Source: Nocardia nova NBRC 15556 | GTDB lineage: Bacteria; Actinomycetota; Actinomycetes; Mycobacteriales; Mycobacteriaceae | Length of the DNA stretch: 64,000 bases | Assembly (NCBI RefSeq): GCF_001613005.1 | Contig: NZ_BDBN01000007.1 | Coordinates: 124,001 to 188,000, forward strand | Direction of reading: 5' to 3' | Shown: positions 1 through 9,796 of the stretch, piece by piece | How the letters are laid out: every line of letters starts with the position of its first letter | Position numbering within the stretch: the first letter of the stretch is position 1 | Made by a program: the position numbers and the translations under genes | Notes under the pieces: model-generated | Told to the model about the DNA's origin: nothing | What the model saw: only the letters and a program-made list of their open reading frames with translations | Database searches by the model: none

Positions 1-1
1 C

Positions 2-1195
2 ATCTTGACCGCCTTCACCGCGGAAAAGCACTGGGCGGCATGCACTTCCTGCGAACTGTCGACGACATGCTACGCACGCCACAACGCTGCCACACTCGGT
101 CACCCCACTGCCGGGGCGAAAGTCGCCGGGCGTCTGGAGGAGTTGTACACCCTCACCCATCTGCGCGGCCATCTGCACATGACGTTGCGCGATATTCGCT
201 CCGCGCTAGCGTTCACCCTCACCTCGGGCCGCAATTGCACCCAAATCAGAGACTTATATCGGTCCGGCGATGCCGATCAAATCCTCGACGGCTTCTACTT
301 CACCAGCTGGACCGGTCCCGGATCCGAGGACCGGCTGCTGATCCAGCTACGTCAGCTCGACGTGGCCAAGGTCCCCGAACCCGCCCTGGATCGCAAACTG
401 GACTATGTCGGACCGGACGCCGGCCAGGCACTGATGGATATCGACGGGCGTGACAACCCGGATCTGGAGTATTTGAACGCGCTGTTCAGGCAGCTGACGC
501 GGGCACCCAAGCCAGGTCCGGCGCAAACCGCACCGCACGCGCGATACCTTGCGGCCGCCCGACGGCGGTTCTACTTCGAATGCGTCGACGAGCATCGAGC
601 TCGCGGACTGCTCCCCTATCACTCGGCGTCGGCATTTCTCGAGTTACTCACCTCACCCGCTCGCGCCGAGGCGTATCTGCCCGACATCATCGAGGCCGTC
701 AACCGCGGCGAGGGACTGCCGGATCCGCGGCGACTCGGCGATGATCTCGCCCTGCAAGTCCGGCACATCCCAGGCGGGACCATCCGCAGTTACCGGCTCT
801 TCTCCCGCGACAACCTGACGCTGTCACTCACCGGATCGAACCAGCGGAATTACGTGGAGACCCAGTTCGACGGGCTAATACTGCAGCACCGTGCGGACAA
901 CAGCCACGTGGCCCGGCTCCGCATCACACTCGATCTGTTCGAGCTGTTGTTTCGGCTGCGTCGCGGGTTTCTGCCCGGGGTGGCGGACGAGCAAGGTGTC
1001 CTGCTGGGTTTGACCATCTTCAAGAACGAGCTGGCGGCCGCACCATATCAGGAAATACTGCTGACTTCAGGCGGAGAGGATCTCCACCAGATCGAACGCA
1101 CCCGGGACGGACGTCTGCGGATGCGCCGCCCGACGGAGGAGGTGAACCAATGGCGCTCGTCCGGTCCGACCGCGAGTTCCGTCACACTGCGGTGA
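2..1195 (+). CDS. DptF-like phosphorothioation-restriction protein, C-terminal part (5' end outside window)
   Basis: The reading frame is open to the window edge, so this is the C-terminal part of a longer protein and the N-terminus is not visible. Near the visible start lies a Cys cluster (CTSC, then a third Cys in TTCYARHN) that looks metal-binding. It is followed by HLHMTLRDIRSAL, a segment of the kind found after the P-loop ATPase core in DptF-type proteins. No Walker motif is visible because the N-terminus is missing. It overlaps the next gene by 46 bases, and that gene's ribosome binding site lies inside this one, so the genes are co-translated. The DptF assignment rests on order, the Cys cluster and the two following proteins; another AAA-type defence ATPase is possible. 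Confidence 0.45.
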   Translation: MLTAFTAEKHWAACTSCELSTTCYARHNAATLGHPTAGAKVAGRLEELYTLTHLRGHLHMTLRDIRSALAFTLTSGRNCTQIRDLYRSGDADQILDGFYFTSWTGPGSEDRLLIQLRQLDVAKVPEPALDRKLDYVGPDAGQALMDIDGRDNPDLEYLNALFRQLTRAPKPGPAQTAPHARYLAAARRRFYFECVDEHRARGLLPYHSASAFLELLTSPARAEAYLPDIIEAVNRGEGLPDPRRLGDDLALQVRHIPGGTIRSYRLFSRDNLTLSLTGSNQRNYVETQFDGLILQHRADNSHVARLRITLDLFELLFRLRRGFLPGVADEQGVLLGLTIFKNELAAAPYQEILLTSGGEDLHQIERTRDGRLRMRRPTEEVNQWRSSGPTASSVTLR

Positions 1196-2739
1196 GCTAC
1201 CTCGACTACAAAACCGTCGAAATGGACCGGGTACTCACCGGATTCCTGGCTCGGCTGTGGTGGCGAGGCAAGGGCAGTGTGATCTTCCGGTCCGACGATC
1301 TGACCCTCGACGTATATGCCGACACGATCACCGGGGATCCGAGCCGGTTCACCGGATTCGATCCCGATGTCACCCGACGCTGGCTGGAAACCCATCTCCT
1401 CGACGTAATCAACCGCGGGAAACGGACCCAGGCGATCGCTGGATTGCGGCCCTTGCACGGGTTCACCTACCGCCTGCGCAATGCCCGCCGGTCCCGCGCC
1501 TACGGTGCCGACGAGCAGCTGTATGCCATGCTCACGAGTCAGCCTCACACCGGCAGCACCAGCGCGCTGACATTCTTGAGGGAATTCTTCTTCACAGGAT
1601 CCGAAGCGGCGGTCGGCTCGAACTCCGACGGCCGCATCGATGTCGAGACTCAGGCGCTGATCAGCCTCACCGAAGCGACGACCGACAAACTCACCGACCG
1701 GGCCGGGCCGGGTGACACCAATTTCCATCCGCCGCTCGTTCCAGGGACGTCCGCTCTGCTGGCCGAGGACACATTGCGGCTGCTTTATCACAAGGACCTC
1801 ATTCCACGCTCAGTCCTCGTGGAGTACTTGAAGATACTGTTCGCCTTCCACTTGGCTCTCTACCACCTGCGGTGCACCAAACTGCTTCCGGCGCTGATCG
1901 CCGGTAAGCCCGAACCGCCGTCCACCGGAATCTTCCTGGATGTCGCAGGCATTGCCGGCACACCGATCGCACGGCTCGCCGAACGCAGCGCTGGCCTGTG
2001 GTACGGCCGGTTCCCAGACTTCATCCGCGCCACCTTCGTCATCCGCAAGCTGGACGACTTCGCGCAAACTCTGGTCCGACGCAATAAGATTCGTCGACCT
2101 GCCGATGGCATGTTCGCGATCGGGGATCTGCTGGCGCTGCTCGGCAAGGACTACGAGGACGCGCGCGAGCAGTTCGCCGGTGCCCGGATCAGCCGTATTC
2201 TCGACACCGACACCGACACCGTCGGCGACGACCCGACCGAGCAGATCAGGCAGCTCGGACTCGACGAATTCAACACCTACATCGAGATGATCACCACCTA
2301 CCGGGTGGGCTTCCATCTCAAATATCTTCGCGAGTGCGTGGATTCGCTGCTGCTCAAGAATCGGCCAGGTTCGATGATCGCGCAGCCCAGACAGCAACAG
2401 CGGCGGTTCATTTTGGACAGTCGCCTGCTCGAAGTGCTGCTCCAGATCTCTCTGCTCCGCCCGGATGCGACCGGATTCCGCACCACCCCGCTGCGCGTGG
2501 ATGAGTTTCTCACCGTCCTTCGCGATCGCTACGGCTTGTATATCGACGCCTTGCCACCTGATGACGGATTCGATCGCATCACCATCACCGATCAGGCGGC
2601 GCTGCGCGACAACACCAGTGCATTCATCGCGCGCCTACGCGAGATCGGGTTCTACTCCGATCTCTCCGACGCATATTTAACCCAGACCATCACACCGCGC
2701 TACATTGTCGGCGCCTCGACCGGATCAGGACTTCCATGA
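1150..2739 (+). CDS. DptG-like middle protein of the putative phosphorothioation-dependent restriction module
   Basis: A 529-residue protein without a catalytic motif I recognise. The start is fixed by a strong GGAGGAGG site a few bases before the ATG, inside the end of the previous gene. Residues around 215-245 (LLYHKDLIPRSVLVEYLKILFAFHLALYHL) form a hydrophobic helix pair, and much of the protein looks alpha-helical. Its stop overlaps the next start (ATGA), so all three proteins are probably made in fixed ratio as a complex. In Dpt (DndFGH) systems a DptG protein of roughly this size sits between DptF and DptH, which is the basis of the call. The name is inferred from position and size more than from recognised sequence. 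Confidence 0.42.
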   Translation: MALVRSDREFRHTAVSYLDYKTVEMDRVLTGFLARLWWRGKGSVIFRSDDLTLDVYADTITGDPSRFTGFDPDVTRRWLETHLLDVINRGKRTQAIAGLRPLHGFTYRLRNARRSRAYGADEQLYAMLTSQPHTGSTSALTFLREFFFTGSEAAVGSNSDGRIDVETQALISLTEATTDKLTDRAGPGDTNFHPPLVPGTSALLAEDTLRLLYHKDLIPRSVLVEYLKILFAFHLALYHLRCTKLLPALIAGKPEPPSTGIFLDVAGIAGTPIARLAERSAGLWYGRFPDFIRATFVIRKLDDFAQTLVRRNKIRRPADGMFAIGDLLALLGKDYEDAREQFAGARISRILDTDTDTVGDDPTEQIRQLGLDEFNTYIEMITTYRVGFHLKYLRECVDSLLLKNRPGSMIAQPRQQQRRFILDSRLLEVLLQISLLRPDATGFRTTPLRVDEFLTVLRDRYGLYIDALPPDDGFDRITITDQAALRDNTSAFIARLREIGFYSDLSDAYLTQTITPRYIVGASTGSGLP

Positions 2740-5700
2740 GCGAAGGAATGCGCGAGATTCGGGACCGTGATGTCGATGAGGCACTTGAGGACGTCCTTGC
2801 TCCGCGACTCGCCCGTGTCCTGCTGTCCCGGTCCGCCGGGCATTGCTGCCGGATCAGCGGCATCGCGGCTGGACCAGCCGGTCGCCTCTGCCTGCGCGTT
2901 CGGTCGGCATGTGGTGATCGCGCCCAGGCGTGGGTGCTCGGCTCGAGTCCCGGAATGCCCGAGGACGTCACAGTCAGCAGCACGAAGCTGATCGAACTGC
3001 GCAATCCCGACGAGGGCCGATTGCGGGCGCCGCTGCTGGTCTTCGTTCCGCCCGGCACCAAAGCGAGTGCGGAGGACTCCTTCGATATCGCCACCTTCGA
3101 GGAAATACACCTCGGCGACGTCTATCGAGTCCTGGAATTGCGTCTCCTCGAAGGGATTTCCGGCGAGCTCCGCCACGGAGTCGACGAATTGCTCAGCCTG
3201 CTGGCCGAACACGAGTGGCCCTTCGCAGACTCCTACGCGCGGGCCCGGTACCTGCTCGCCGTGACGCTCAACGACTCGGACCGGGACGTCGCCGGAGCCG
3301 CTGTCTTCGAACTCGGGCTCATCCCCGATTTCGAGCTATTCCGCGACGTGTCCGCAATCCGCGCCCGAGCCTCGCGAAACATCCAGCAGATGAGTCGGCT
3401 GGTCACCTCGGATCGACCCGCCCGGCAGCGTGTCCTCGAACTCGGGCTCACAGAGCCCGGATTCCGGAACAGATTCGCCGAGTTTCTCGCTCGGCAGGGC
3501 ACCGAAAATCCCATGGCATGGACCCGGCGCATCGTCGTGGACCGCGACAACTGGTCACTGGCGTTTCATCGGTGGCCGCTGCGCGACGAGCGGCCACGCG
3601 ACGATCGGGTGACCGTCCGGGTTCGCGGTGTGGATCTGCCGATGGTCGGCAGCTCACCCGACCATGCTCACCATCCGGTGCTGTCCACGATCGTCGGGCA
3701 ACGATTCCTGGTCGGCGGCTCCGAGGGAGCGAACCAGCTCAGCGCCGAGTTCGACGTCGACCCCGACCCGAGAGATATTGCGGGACTGGAGAAATTTGTC
3801 GTCCAGCTGGTGTCCGAGACCAGCGGGCCCACCGGGGTGTCCGCGTCGGTGCGGGTGAGCAAGACCGTGCGACGTGTCTACACGCCACGACTGAAGAAGT
3901 TGCGCGCCGCAGAGCTGGAGGACGGCTGGCACTATGTGCGAGTGCTGCCGGTCGACCACGACGGCGTGCCGTTTCCGCTGTCACCGGACCGCGACGGCGA
4001 TCGTAGTCTCAATGAGAGCGACCGGTTCTTCGTCCTCACCGACCAGAACATTGAGGATCAGTCGCCCCGGCCGAAAATCACCAAAGCTCCCGGGGTAACC
4101 CATGCGGTGCGGGCACGGCGCTTTCAGGCCCTCACCGAAAGGTCATCACGGCCACAGCCGACGCTCGCTGACGTCGCGTGGAAGGACGGTTACGCCGCAG
4201 TACACGCCTCGCTCGGATCGAACTTCCCCATTGAGATTCCCCTCGCCCCGGTACTCGCCGAACTGGAGCGCAGCATCCTGTCCGCCCCACAGCAGCCCGG
4301 CCGATGGTGGTTGCCCATCCGCACTGATGTCGCGGGTCCCGCCAGCGCGATTGCTCATCAACACCGATCGTTCGATGGTGAGGCGGGCCGTCGATTCGTC
4401 GCAGCACGCACCGAGCTGTTCATGGTGGTGCGCGGCGATACCGACATGGTCGTCGAGGGACGGGATGTCGGTGCCATGCGGGATCTTGTCGTCGAGTACG
4501 CCGAGGCCTACCGCGAACTGCTGGACTGGCTGCTGTTCCAGGCCGAGCGCGACGACGCTACCGCGCCGGCGCGACTGGCCGAATTGAACGAGCTTCTGCA
4601 GATCGACAGCGTCAGCGTCGATTACCGCGACTCGTTCGGCGGCAGAACGGAACTGACGCTGATTGCACCCACGCATCCGCTGCGGATGCTGTGGCTGACA
4701 ACCTGGGCGACGCTCGGCGACCAGTGGATCACCGATTGCGGGAGTGTGGATACCAACATCACGCAGTCGACGGCGACCGCACACGCCGCCCTGAGCCCGG
4801 TTGGATTCCCCTTCGCGGTCCCCCGCGAAGGCGGGCGTATCGCCGTTGCGCATGGCGAACTGACCCCGTACTGGGGCGTGTACTTCCCGACCAACGTCAG
4901 CGACCCGCAAGCCTTACTCAGCACGATCTCGACGGCCCTCGGGCTCCCGCTGCGCAGGACGACGGAGGAACAGGTTTCTGGCGGTGCCCTTGCCGACCGT
5001 GTGGAACGATATCTGCGGCTCCACCCGTACGTCGGCACCGTGGTGATCAATGCGGTCAACGCGGGTGCGGCCGAGCCGCTCGCCGATATGCTGCTCCAGC
5101 TCCAGCACCGCGCGGCACTGCGGGAAATGAACTACGAACTGAGGCTTTTCACCGCACGCGCCGAGTCACCGGTGGAGGGATCCGCACTGGCCGCATTACT
5201 GCGGGGTGAATGGCGGGACACGGCCGACGCCGAGGCATACCGCGAGCAGCGCACCGTCGGATCAACCCCGAAACTGCTCGTCGCGGTTCGACCGGTGTCG
5301 GAATTCCGCTCTGCCACAACCGAATACAGCGCCCATCTTACGTTCCTGTTCGACGCCTTCAGCAATGAGGAGTTCAGCGCCACGGTGGCCGGTGTACCCG
5401 GGATGAGCCCGGTACACGGACTGGTGCAGGACATCGGTATCACCTATTCCGAGGACGAGAACGTCGCTACCTGGCTGAAGCGGCCGCAGCACGGGACCGC
5501 GCATCGACTCAGCGGTGCCGAAGAGCTGACGGATCTGCTGTCCACACTGCCGGAGACCATCTCGCACTCCACCTGTGCCGTGGCGACCGGTCAGGCCGGT
5601 ACCCGCATGGTGCCCACCGTGACGCTCAGCCTCGACATCGCGGACAACACCCTGCTCCATCAGGCACACCAAACCAGCGACTGGGTGATCACGATCGACC

Positions 5701-8117
5701 GAACGCTCGGAATCGAATACTTCGACAACCCATACAGCCGCCGGCGCAGCGACTACATCATCGACTTCGAAGGGGATCTCAGCGATGGGCTCGGCCACCA
5801 CATGGTCATCAGCTCGCGCTCGATGGACGAGCTGTGTGCGCTGCTGGAGCCTGTGGCTGCCCAGCACGATCTGTCCGTCGATCCACGCCACACCAGAGCG
5901 TTCTTCGACCAACTGCGTCTCCTGTCGGGCCGGCTCGCCTTCAAGATCGCCTCAACGGCAGCAACTCAGCGCACCGAAGTGCTGGGCCTGGCACTGGCCC
6001 GGCTGTACCTGGACTACCAAGGTGTTCTCGCGAACCAGATTCTCGTCCCGCTCGACTCACATCTCGAGCTCTATCGCGAAGCACGCGCCACCGATGACAT
6101 CGGCGAATCGGTTGGTCTGCAACGCACCGACCTCGCCCTGTTCAGCTTGGATGCCCGGCGCTGGAGGATCACCTGCCGACTGGTGGAAGTCAAGTGCTAC
6201 AGCACGGTGACGGTCGCGACCTACGACGAGCTCAAAACGAAGATCGCTGGCCAGCTCGAACGCAGCACCGAGATCATCGCACAGCATTTCGACCCTCATC
6301 TGACCCAACCCGACCGACCCGGCCGCGCAGTCCGAAACGCCACCCTGGCACACCTGCTCCGCTTCTATCTTGATCGAGCCGTACGCCACGACGTCATCGG
6401 CGCCAGACCCGCCGCAGAGGCACGCTGGATGCTCGATCGCCTGGACCGAGAACCGGCCTACCGGCTCGAATTCACCCGGACCGGCCTGATCTTCGATCTG
6501 TCAGGAGCGGACGTGTCGACCGAGATGGACGGCAGCGTCGAATATCACCTGGTCGGGCGTGATATCGCCAAGGAACTCATCGACGCCATTCCGACCGTGC
6601 CAGCCGGACCTGTCGACGCAGGTACCGAACCATCGCTTTCAACGTTGCGGAAACTCGACCTCACCGTGCCACGCTTCGCCGAGGCTCAATTCCGGGAACC
6701 TGCCCGCGACCACGACATCACCGATATGCCTTCCCCCGATCCGCAAACGGATCCGGCATCCACAATCGATTCTGGCCACGACGATCTTCCCCAGGATGCC
6801 CCCCGCGAAGCGACCGAGGCTGTTTCTCTGGAAACCGCAGATTATGGCGAACCGGCGGGCAACCCACCGCCCGATCGGCCTGCGGACACTGAGGTGGGCG
6901 AATATTCAAAAAATGAGCCTCCCAACATCGTGCTGGGCTCGATGAAACCTTCTCCGCAATACGGCGTCCTCGGAGAAGTCGCAGGCAAGACCATCGCGCT
7001 CGACTTGAACGAAACGCACACCATCAGTCTTTTCGGAATTCAGGGCGGAGGCAAGAGCTACACCCTCGGCACCATCATCGAAGCCGCATCGCTACCTCAT
7101 GCTCCGATCAACCAACTGCCGCACCCATTGGCGACCATCGTCTTCCACTACAGCCCGACCCTGGATTATGCACCTGAATTCACCAGTATGATCCGCCCCA
7201 ATGACGATGTCGATCAAGCAACTCTGCTGCGAACACGGTACGGAGTCGACCCTGCCGCTTTGCCAGATGTTGTCATGCTGGTGCCACACGACCAGCTGGA
7301 TGTTAGGCGAGCCGAGTATCCAGACCTCCAAGTGCTGCCGCTGAAGTTCGGCTCCGGCGAATTACGGGCTGAGCACTGGCGATTCCTAATGGGCGCGATC
7401 GGCAACCAGTCGACCTATATTCGGCAACTGCAACGGATCATGAAGGCCAACCGCCGAAACCTGCGCCTCGATGTGATCCGCGACGGCATCGAGGAATCTT
7501 CGCTGTCCGACAATCTCAAACAACTAGCGCAGCAGCGGCTCGACCTCGCTGCCGAGTACATCGACGACACGGCGCAGGTCAAGACACTCATCCGGCCCGG
7601 CCGGGTTATCATCGTCGACCTCCGCGACGAGTTCATCGAGAAGGACGAGGCACTCGGTCTCTTCGTCGTCCTCATGCAGTTGTTCGCCGAAGCTCAAGCG
7701 AATGAACAGCGGTGCAACAAACTGGTCGTTTTCGACGAAGCACACAAATACATCGACAGCCCAGATCTGGTAGCCGGACTTGTGGAAAGTGTGCGGGAAA
7801 TGCGACATAAGGGGATGAGCGTGCTGGTCGCAAGCCAAGACCCACCGTCCGTGCCAATCTCACTGATCGAGCTGTCCAATCATGTCATCCTGCACAAATT
7901 TACCTCGCCCGCGTGGCTCAAACACCTGCAGAAAGCGAACGCCTCACTCAGCGATCTGACCCCGGCCAAAATGGCCAACCTCACTCAGGGTGAAGCGTAC
8001 ATCTGGTCCAGCAAAGCAACAGATAACTCGATCACAAAAAGCGCTGTGAAAGTCCGATTGCGCCCACGTATGACCCGGCATGGCGGTGGCACCAAGACCG
8101 CAGTGGACAACCGATGA
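2736..8117 (+). CDS. DptH-like giant ATPase/nuclease of a putative DNA-modification-dependent restriction system
   Basis: A 1793-residue protein. The C-terminal 370 residues form a HerA/FtsK-like ATPase: Walker A is GIQGGGKS (Lys1440), Walker B is LVVFDEAH (Asp1667, Glu1668), and a VLVASQDP sensor-like strand follows. Around residues 1125-1155 the sequence DLALF...LVEVKCY has the D...ExK spacing of a PD-(D/E)XK nuclease (Glu1151, Lys1153). Residues about 1290-1400 are an acidic, Pro-rich linker. The length and C-terminal ATPase match DptH (DndH) of phosphorothioation-dependent restriction, which acts with DptF and DptG on DNA lacking the modification. The start overlaps the previous stop (ATGA). 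No dndBCDE modification genes are in the window; they could lie to the left. Confidence 0.5.
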   Translation: MSEGMREIRDRDVDEALEDVLAPRLARVLLSRSAGHCCRISGIAAGPAGRLCLRVRSACGDRAQAWVLGSSPGMPEDVTVSSTKLIELRNPDEGRLRAPLLVFVPPGTKASAEDSFDIATFEEIHLGDVYRVLELRLLEGISGELRHGVDELLSLLAEHEWPFADSYARARYLLAVTLNDSDRDVAGAAVFELGLIPDFELFRDVSAIRARASRNIQQMSRLVTSDRPARQRVLELGLTEPGFRNRFAEFLARQGTENPMAWTRRIVVDRDNWSLAFHRWPLRDERPRDDRVTVRVRGVDLPMVGSSPDHAHHPVLSTIVGQRFLVGGSEGANQLSAEFDVDPDPRDIAGLEKFVVQLVSETSGPTGVSASVRVSKTVRRVYTPRLKKLRAAELEDGWHYVRVLPVDHDGVPFPLSPDRDGDRSLNESDRFFVLTDQNIEDQSPRPKITKAPGVTHAVRARRFQALTERSSRPQPTLADVAWKDGYAAVHASLGSNFPIEIPLAPVLAELERSILSAPQQPGRWWLPIRTDVAGPASAIAHQHRSFDGEAGRRFVAARTELFMVVRGDTDMVVEGRDVGAMRDLVVEYAEAYRELLDWLLFQAERDDATAPARLAELNELLQIDSVSVDYRDSFGGRTELTLIAPTHPLRMLWLTTWATLGDQWITDCGSVDTNITQSTATAHAALSPVGFPFAVPREGGRIAVAHGELTPYWGVYFPTNVSDPQALLSTISTALGLPLRRTTEEQVSGGALADRVERYLRLHPYVGTVVINAVNAGAAEPLADMLLQLQHRAALREMNYELRLFTARAESPVEGSALAALLRGEWRDTADAEAYREQRTVGSTPKLLVAVRPVSEFRSATTEYSAHLTFLFDAFSNEEFSATVAGVPGMSPVHGLVQDIGITYSEDENVATWLKRPQHGTAHRLSGAEELTDLLSTLPETISHSTCAVATGQAGTRMVPTVTLSLDIADNTLLHQAHQTSDWVITIDRTLGIEYFDNPYSRRRSDYIIDFEGDLSDGLGHHMVISSRSMDELCALLEPVAAQHDLSVDPRHTRAFFDQLRLLSGRLAFKIASTAATQRTEVLGLALARLYLDYQGVLANQILVPLDSHLELYREARATDDIGESVGLQRTDLALFSLDARRWRITCRLVEVKCYSTVTVATYDELKTKIAGQLERSTEIIAQHFDPHLTQPDRPGRAVRNATLAHLLRFYLDRAVRHDVIGARPAAEARWMLDRLDREPAYRLEFTRTGLIFDLSGADVSTEMDGSVEYHLVGRDIAKELIDAIPTVPAGPVDAGTEPSLSTLRKLDLTVPRFAEAQFREPARDHDITDMPSPDPQTDPASTIDSGHDDLPQDAPREATEAVSLETADYGEPAGNPPPDRPADTEVGEYSKNEPPNIVLGSMKPSPQYGVLGEVAGKTIALDLNETHTISLFGIQGGGKSYTLGTIIEAASLPHAPINQLPHPLATIVFHYSPTLDYAPEFTSMIRPNDDVDQATLLRTRYGVDPAALPDVVMLVPHDQLDVRRAEYPDLQVLPLKFGSGELRAEHWRFLMGAIGNQSTYIRQLQRIMKANRRNLRLDVIRDGIEESSLSDNLKQLAQQRLDLAAEYIDDTAQVKTLIRPGRVIIVDLRDEFIEKDEALGLFVVLMQLFAEAQANEQRCNKLVVFDEAHKYIDSPDLVAGLVESVREMRHKGMSVLVASQDPPSVPISLIELSNHVILHKFTSPAWLKHLQKANASLSDLTPAKMANLTQGEAYIWSSKATDNSITKSAVKVRLRPRMTRHGGGTKTAVDNR

Positions 8118-8135
8118 GCGACCCCACTCAAAAGG

Positions 8136-8177
8136 AATGGGCTACTGGCCTCAAGCGAAGAGGCGATGTAGCCCATT
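8136..8177 (+). terminator. Strong hairpin between the DptH-like gene and the HEPN gene
   Basis: AATGGGCTAC (8136-8145) pairs perfectly with GTAGCCCATT (8168-8177), and inside it GCCTC (8148-8152) pairs with GAGGC (8160-8164), leaving a 7-nt loop. No U-run follows. The hairpin starts 18 bases after the upstream stop and ends 23 bases before the next start. It could be a partial terminator, an mRNA processing site or a translational control element for the downstream gene. Confidence 0.6.
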
Positions 8178-8200
8178 TAGCCCGTAAAGGGTAGCACGCT

Positions 8201-9796
8201 GTGGCCATCGTTGAACATCCGGATCAGCAAGGTGTCACCGCCCGGATCCTCGAGATCACCTCCACGCGGGCACCCTGGCACCGTCGGCTATGGCGCGGTG
8301 GGACCATCCAGATGCTGCGCGAACTGCTGTCCGAAAGCGCTACCCCTGGTGTCTCTGCGGCTGCGATCGACGACCTGAAGAAGTACGTCCTGCACGCACT
8401 GTCCTCCGATCCAGGCATTGAGGATCGGGGCAACACCGGTCGCGGCACTGCGGTGCGGGCAGCGATCGGCGCGATCAAACCCGGAGTCACGTGCGAAAGT
8501 CATGCCTGGGTCACTCTTCGGGAACATGCGGAGCGCATGGACCGCTCCTATCTGACCACCTGGGCCCGCGAGTTCGACCGTGGCAAACCTCTGGATGTCG
8601 AGAGTGCTGCCAGACGCATCGCTGCACACATCCTCGATGCGGGCTACCACAAGAACAGCCTCTACAGCTGGACCCACGCGGCCCAACGCAACGACAACAC
8701 CGCCACGTTCGCAGAGTTCCTGTCCGAGGCAGATGACCGCTTGCGCCGCCCCGAACGGCACTACACGTTCTGTGTGCCGGTCACCACCAAACCGCGTTTC
8801 CCCGTCACCGAGTCCACTGCTCCAGGCTGGCTGACTGCCCCGGATACTGCAATATGGAAGCGAACCTATGCCGGGTCGGCGCCTCCGATCCGGCACCAGG
8901 GAGCGTTCCTGATCACTGTCACCGCCATGGACATCAACTCGGCGGCAGAACGTACCCGATCCCGGATCGCCGACCTTGAGACGAAGTTCCACTTTGGGCA
9001 CCGACCGCTGCGTATCGCCTCGCAGATGTGGTCGAAGGACAAGGGCGACGCCTTTCCGACGCAGTCGACAAATCGGATGCTCGACGTGCACGCGTTCGAG
9101 AATCTGGGGTGCCTGCAAGACCTCGACATGCCCGGATACATCACCAGTGCGCTCGCTCTGGTGCATCCAGTGCGCACGGGTGCCGCACACATCGCTGTCA
9201 TGAGCGGATGGTCGGCGATTGAATCACTGCTGATCGGCCCGGCCGATGAGGGGGATGTAGTCGCGGCCAGACGGTTTGCACTGATTATCGCGGCCAGCAT
9301 GCCGCGGGCCGAGCTCACTGCCTTGGCCTGGGAATACGCTCGGACACACAACGGTGCACTCGCGGCAGAGCTTACCGGATACGAGCAGAACATCGATCGC
9401 GCACGCAGATTTCAGATCCACCTGCGCTCGGGCGCACCCGTGACCTTGAACCATGAGATCGACCAGTTGGCTCTTGACAGGTTGCAACCTCTGTTGATCA
9501 ATCCACGGCGAGAAGTCTCCAGGATCGCGGATATCCTCAACCGGGAGTTCGTCCGCCTCTACCGCAAACGAAATCTGATCGTGCACGGCGGACACACCCA
9601 CAGCACGAACCTCCATGCCGTCACCGAAATGATGTCACCGCTGATCGGTGCCGGAATCGACCGGATCGTGCATGCCGGGTTGAAATTTGGAATCCGGCCC
9701 ATTCAGTTGTCCGCAACGGCCGAGGCGAAGTTGCACTATCTGATTCCAGCAACTGCCGACAACCCGGGAAACCTCCTGGACCTGCTGGAACCGTGA
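8201..9796 (+). CDS. HEPN-motif protein associated with the Dpt-like locus
   Basis: A 531-residue protein with no family name I can assign overall. Near the C-terminus, YRKRNLIVHGG contains R457-N-L-I-V-H462, the RxxxxH signature of HEPN ribonucleases and of ApeA-type abortive-infection proteins. The long helical segment before it fits that fold. The start is a GTG preceded by an AAAGGG site and follows a 5+10 bp hairpin. It is in the same direction as the three Dpt-like genes, with an 83-bp gap, so it is probably part of the same defence island, perhaps as an RNase effector or accessory. A non-catalytic HEPN-like protein remains possible. Confidence 0.5.
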   Translation: MAIVEHPDQQGVTARILEITSTRAPWHRRLWRGGTIQMLRELLSESATPGVSAAAIDDLKKYVLHALSSDPGIEDRGNTGRGTAVRAAIGAIKPGVTCESHAWVTLREHAERMDRSYLTTWAREFDRGKPLDVESAARRIAAHILDAGYHKNSLYSWTHAAQRNDNTATFAEFLSEADDRLRRPERHYTFCVPVTTKPRFPVTESTAPGWLTAPDTAIWKRTYAGSAPPIRHQGAFLITVTAMDINSAAERTRSRIADLETKFHFGHRPLRIASQMWSKDKGDAFPTQSTNRMLDVHAFENLGCLQDLDMPGYITSALALVHPVRTGAAHIAVMSGWSAIESLLIGPADEGDVVAARRFALIIAASMPRAELTALAWEYARTHNGALAAELTGYEQNIDRARRFQIHLRSGAPVTLNHEIDQLALDRLQPLLINPRREVSRIADILNREFVRLYRKRNLIVHGGHTHSTNLHAVTEMMSPLIGAGIDRIVHAGLKFGIRPIQLSATAEAKLHYLIPATADNPGNLLDLLEP

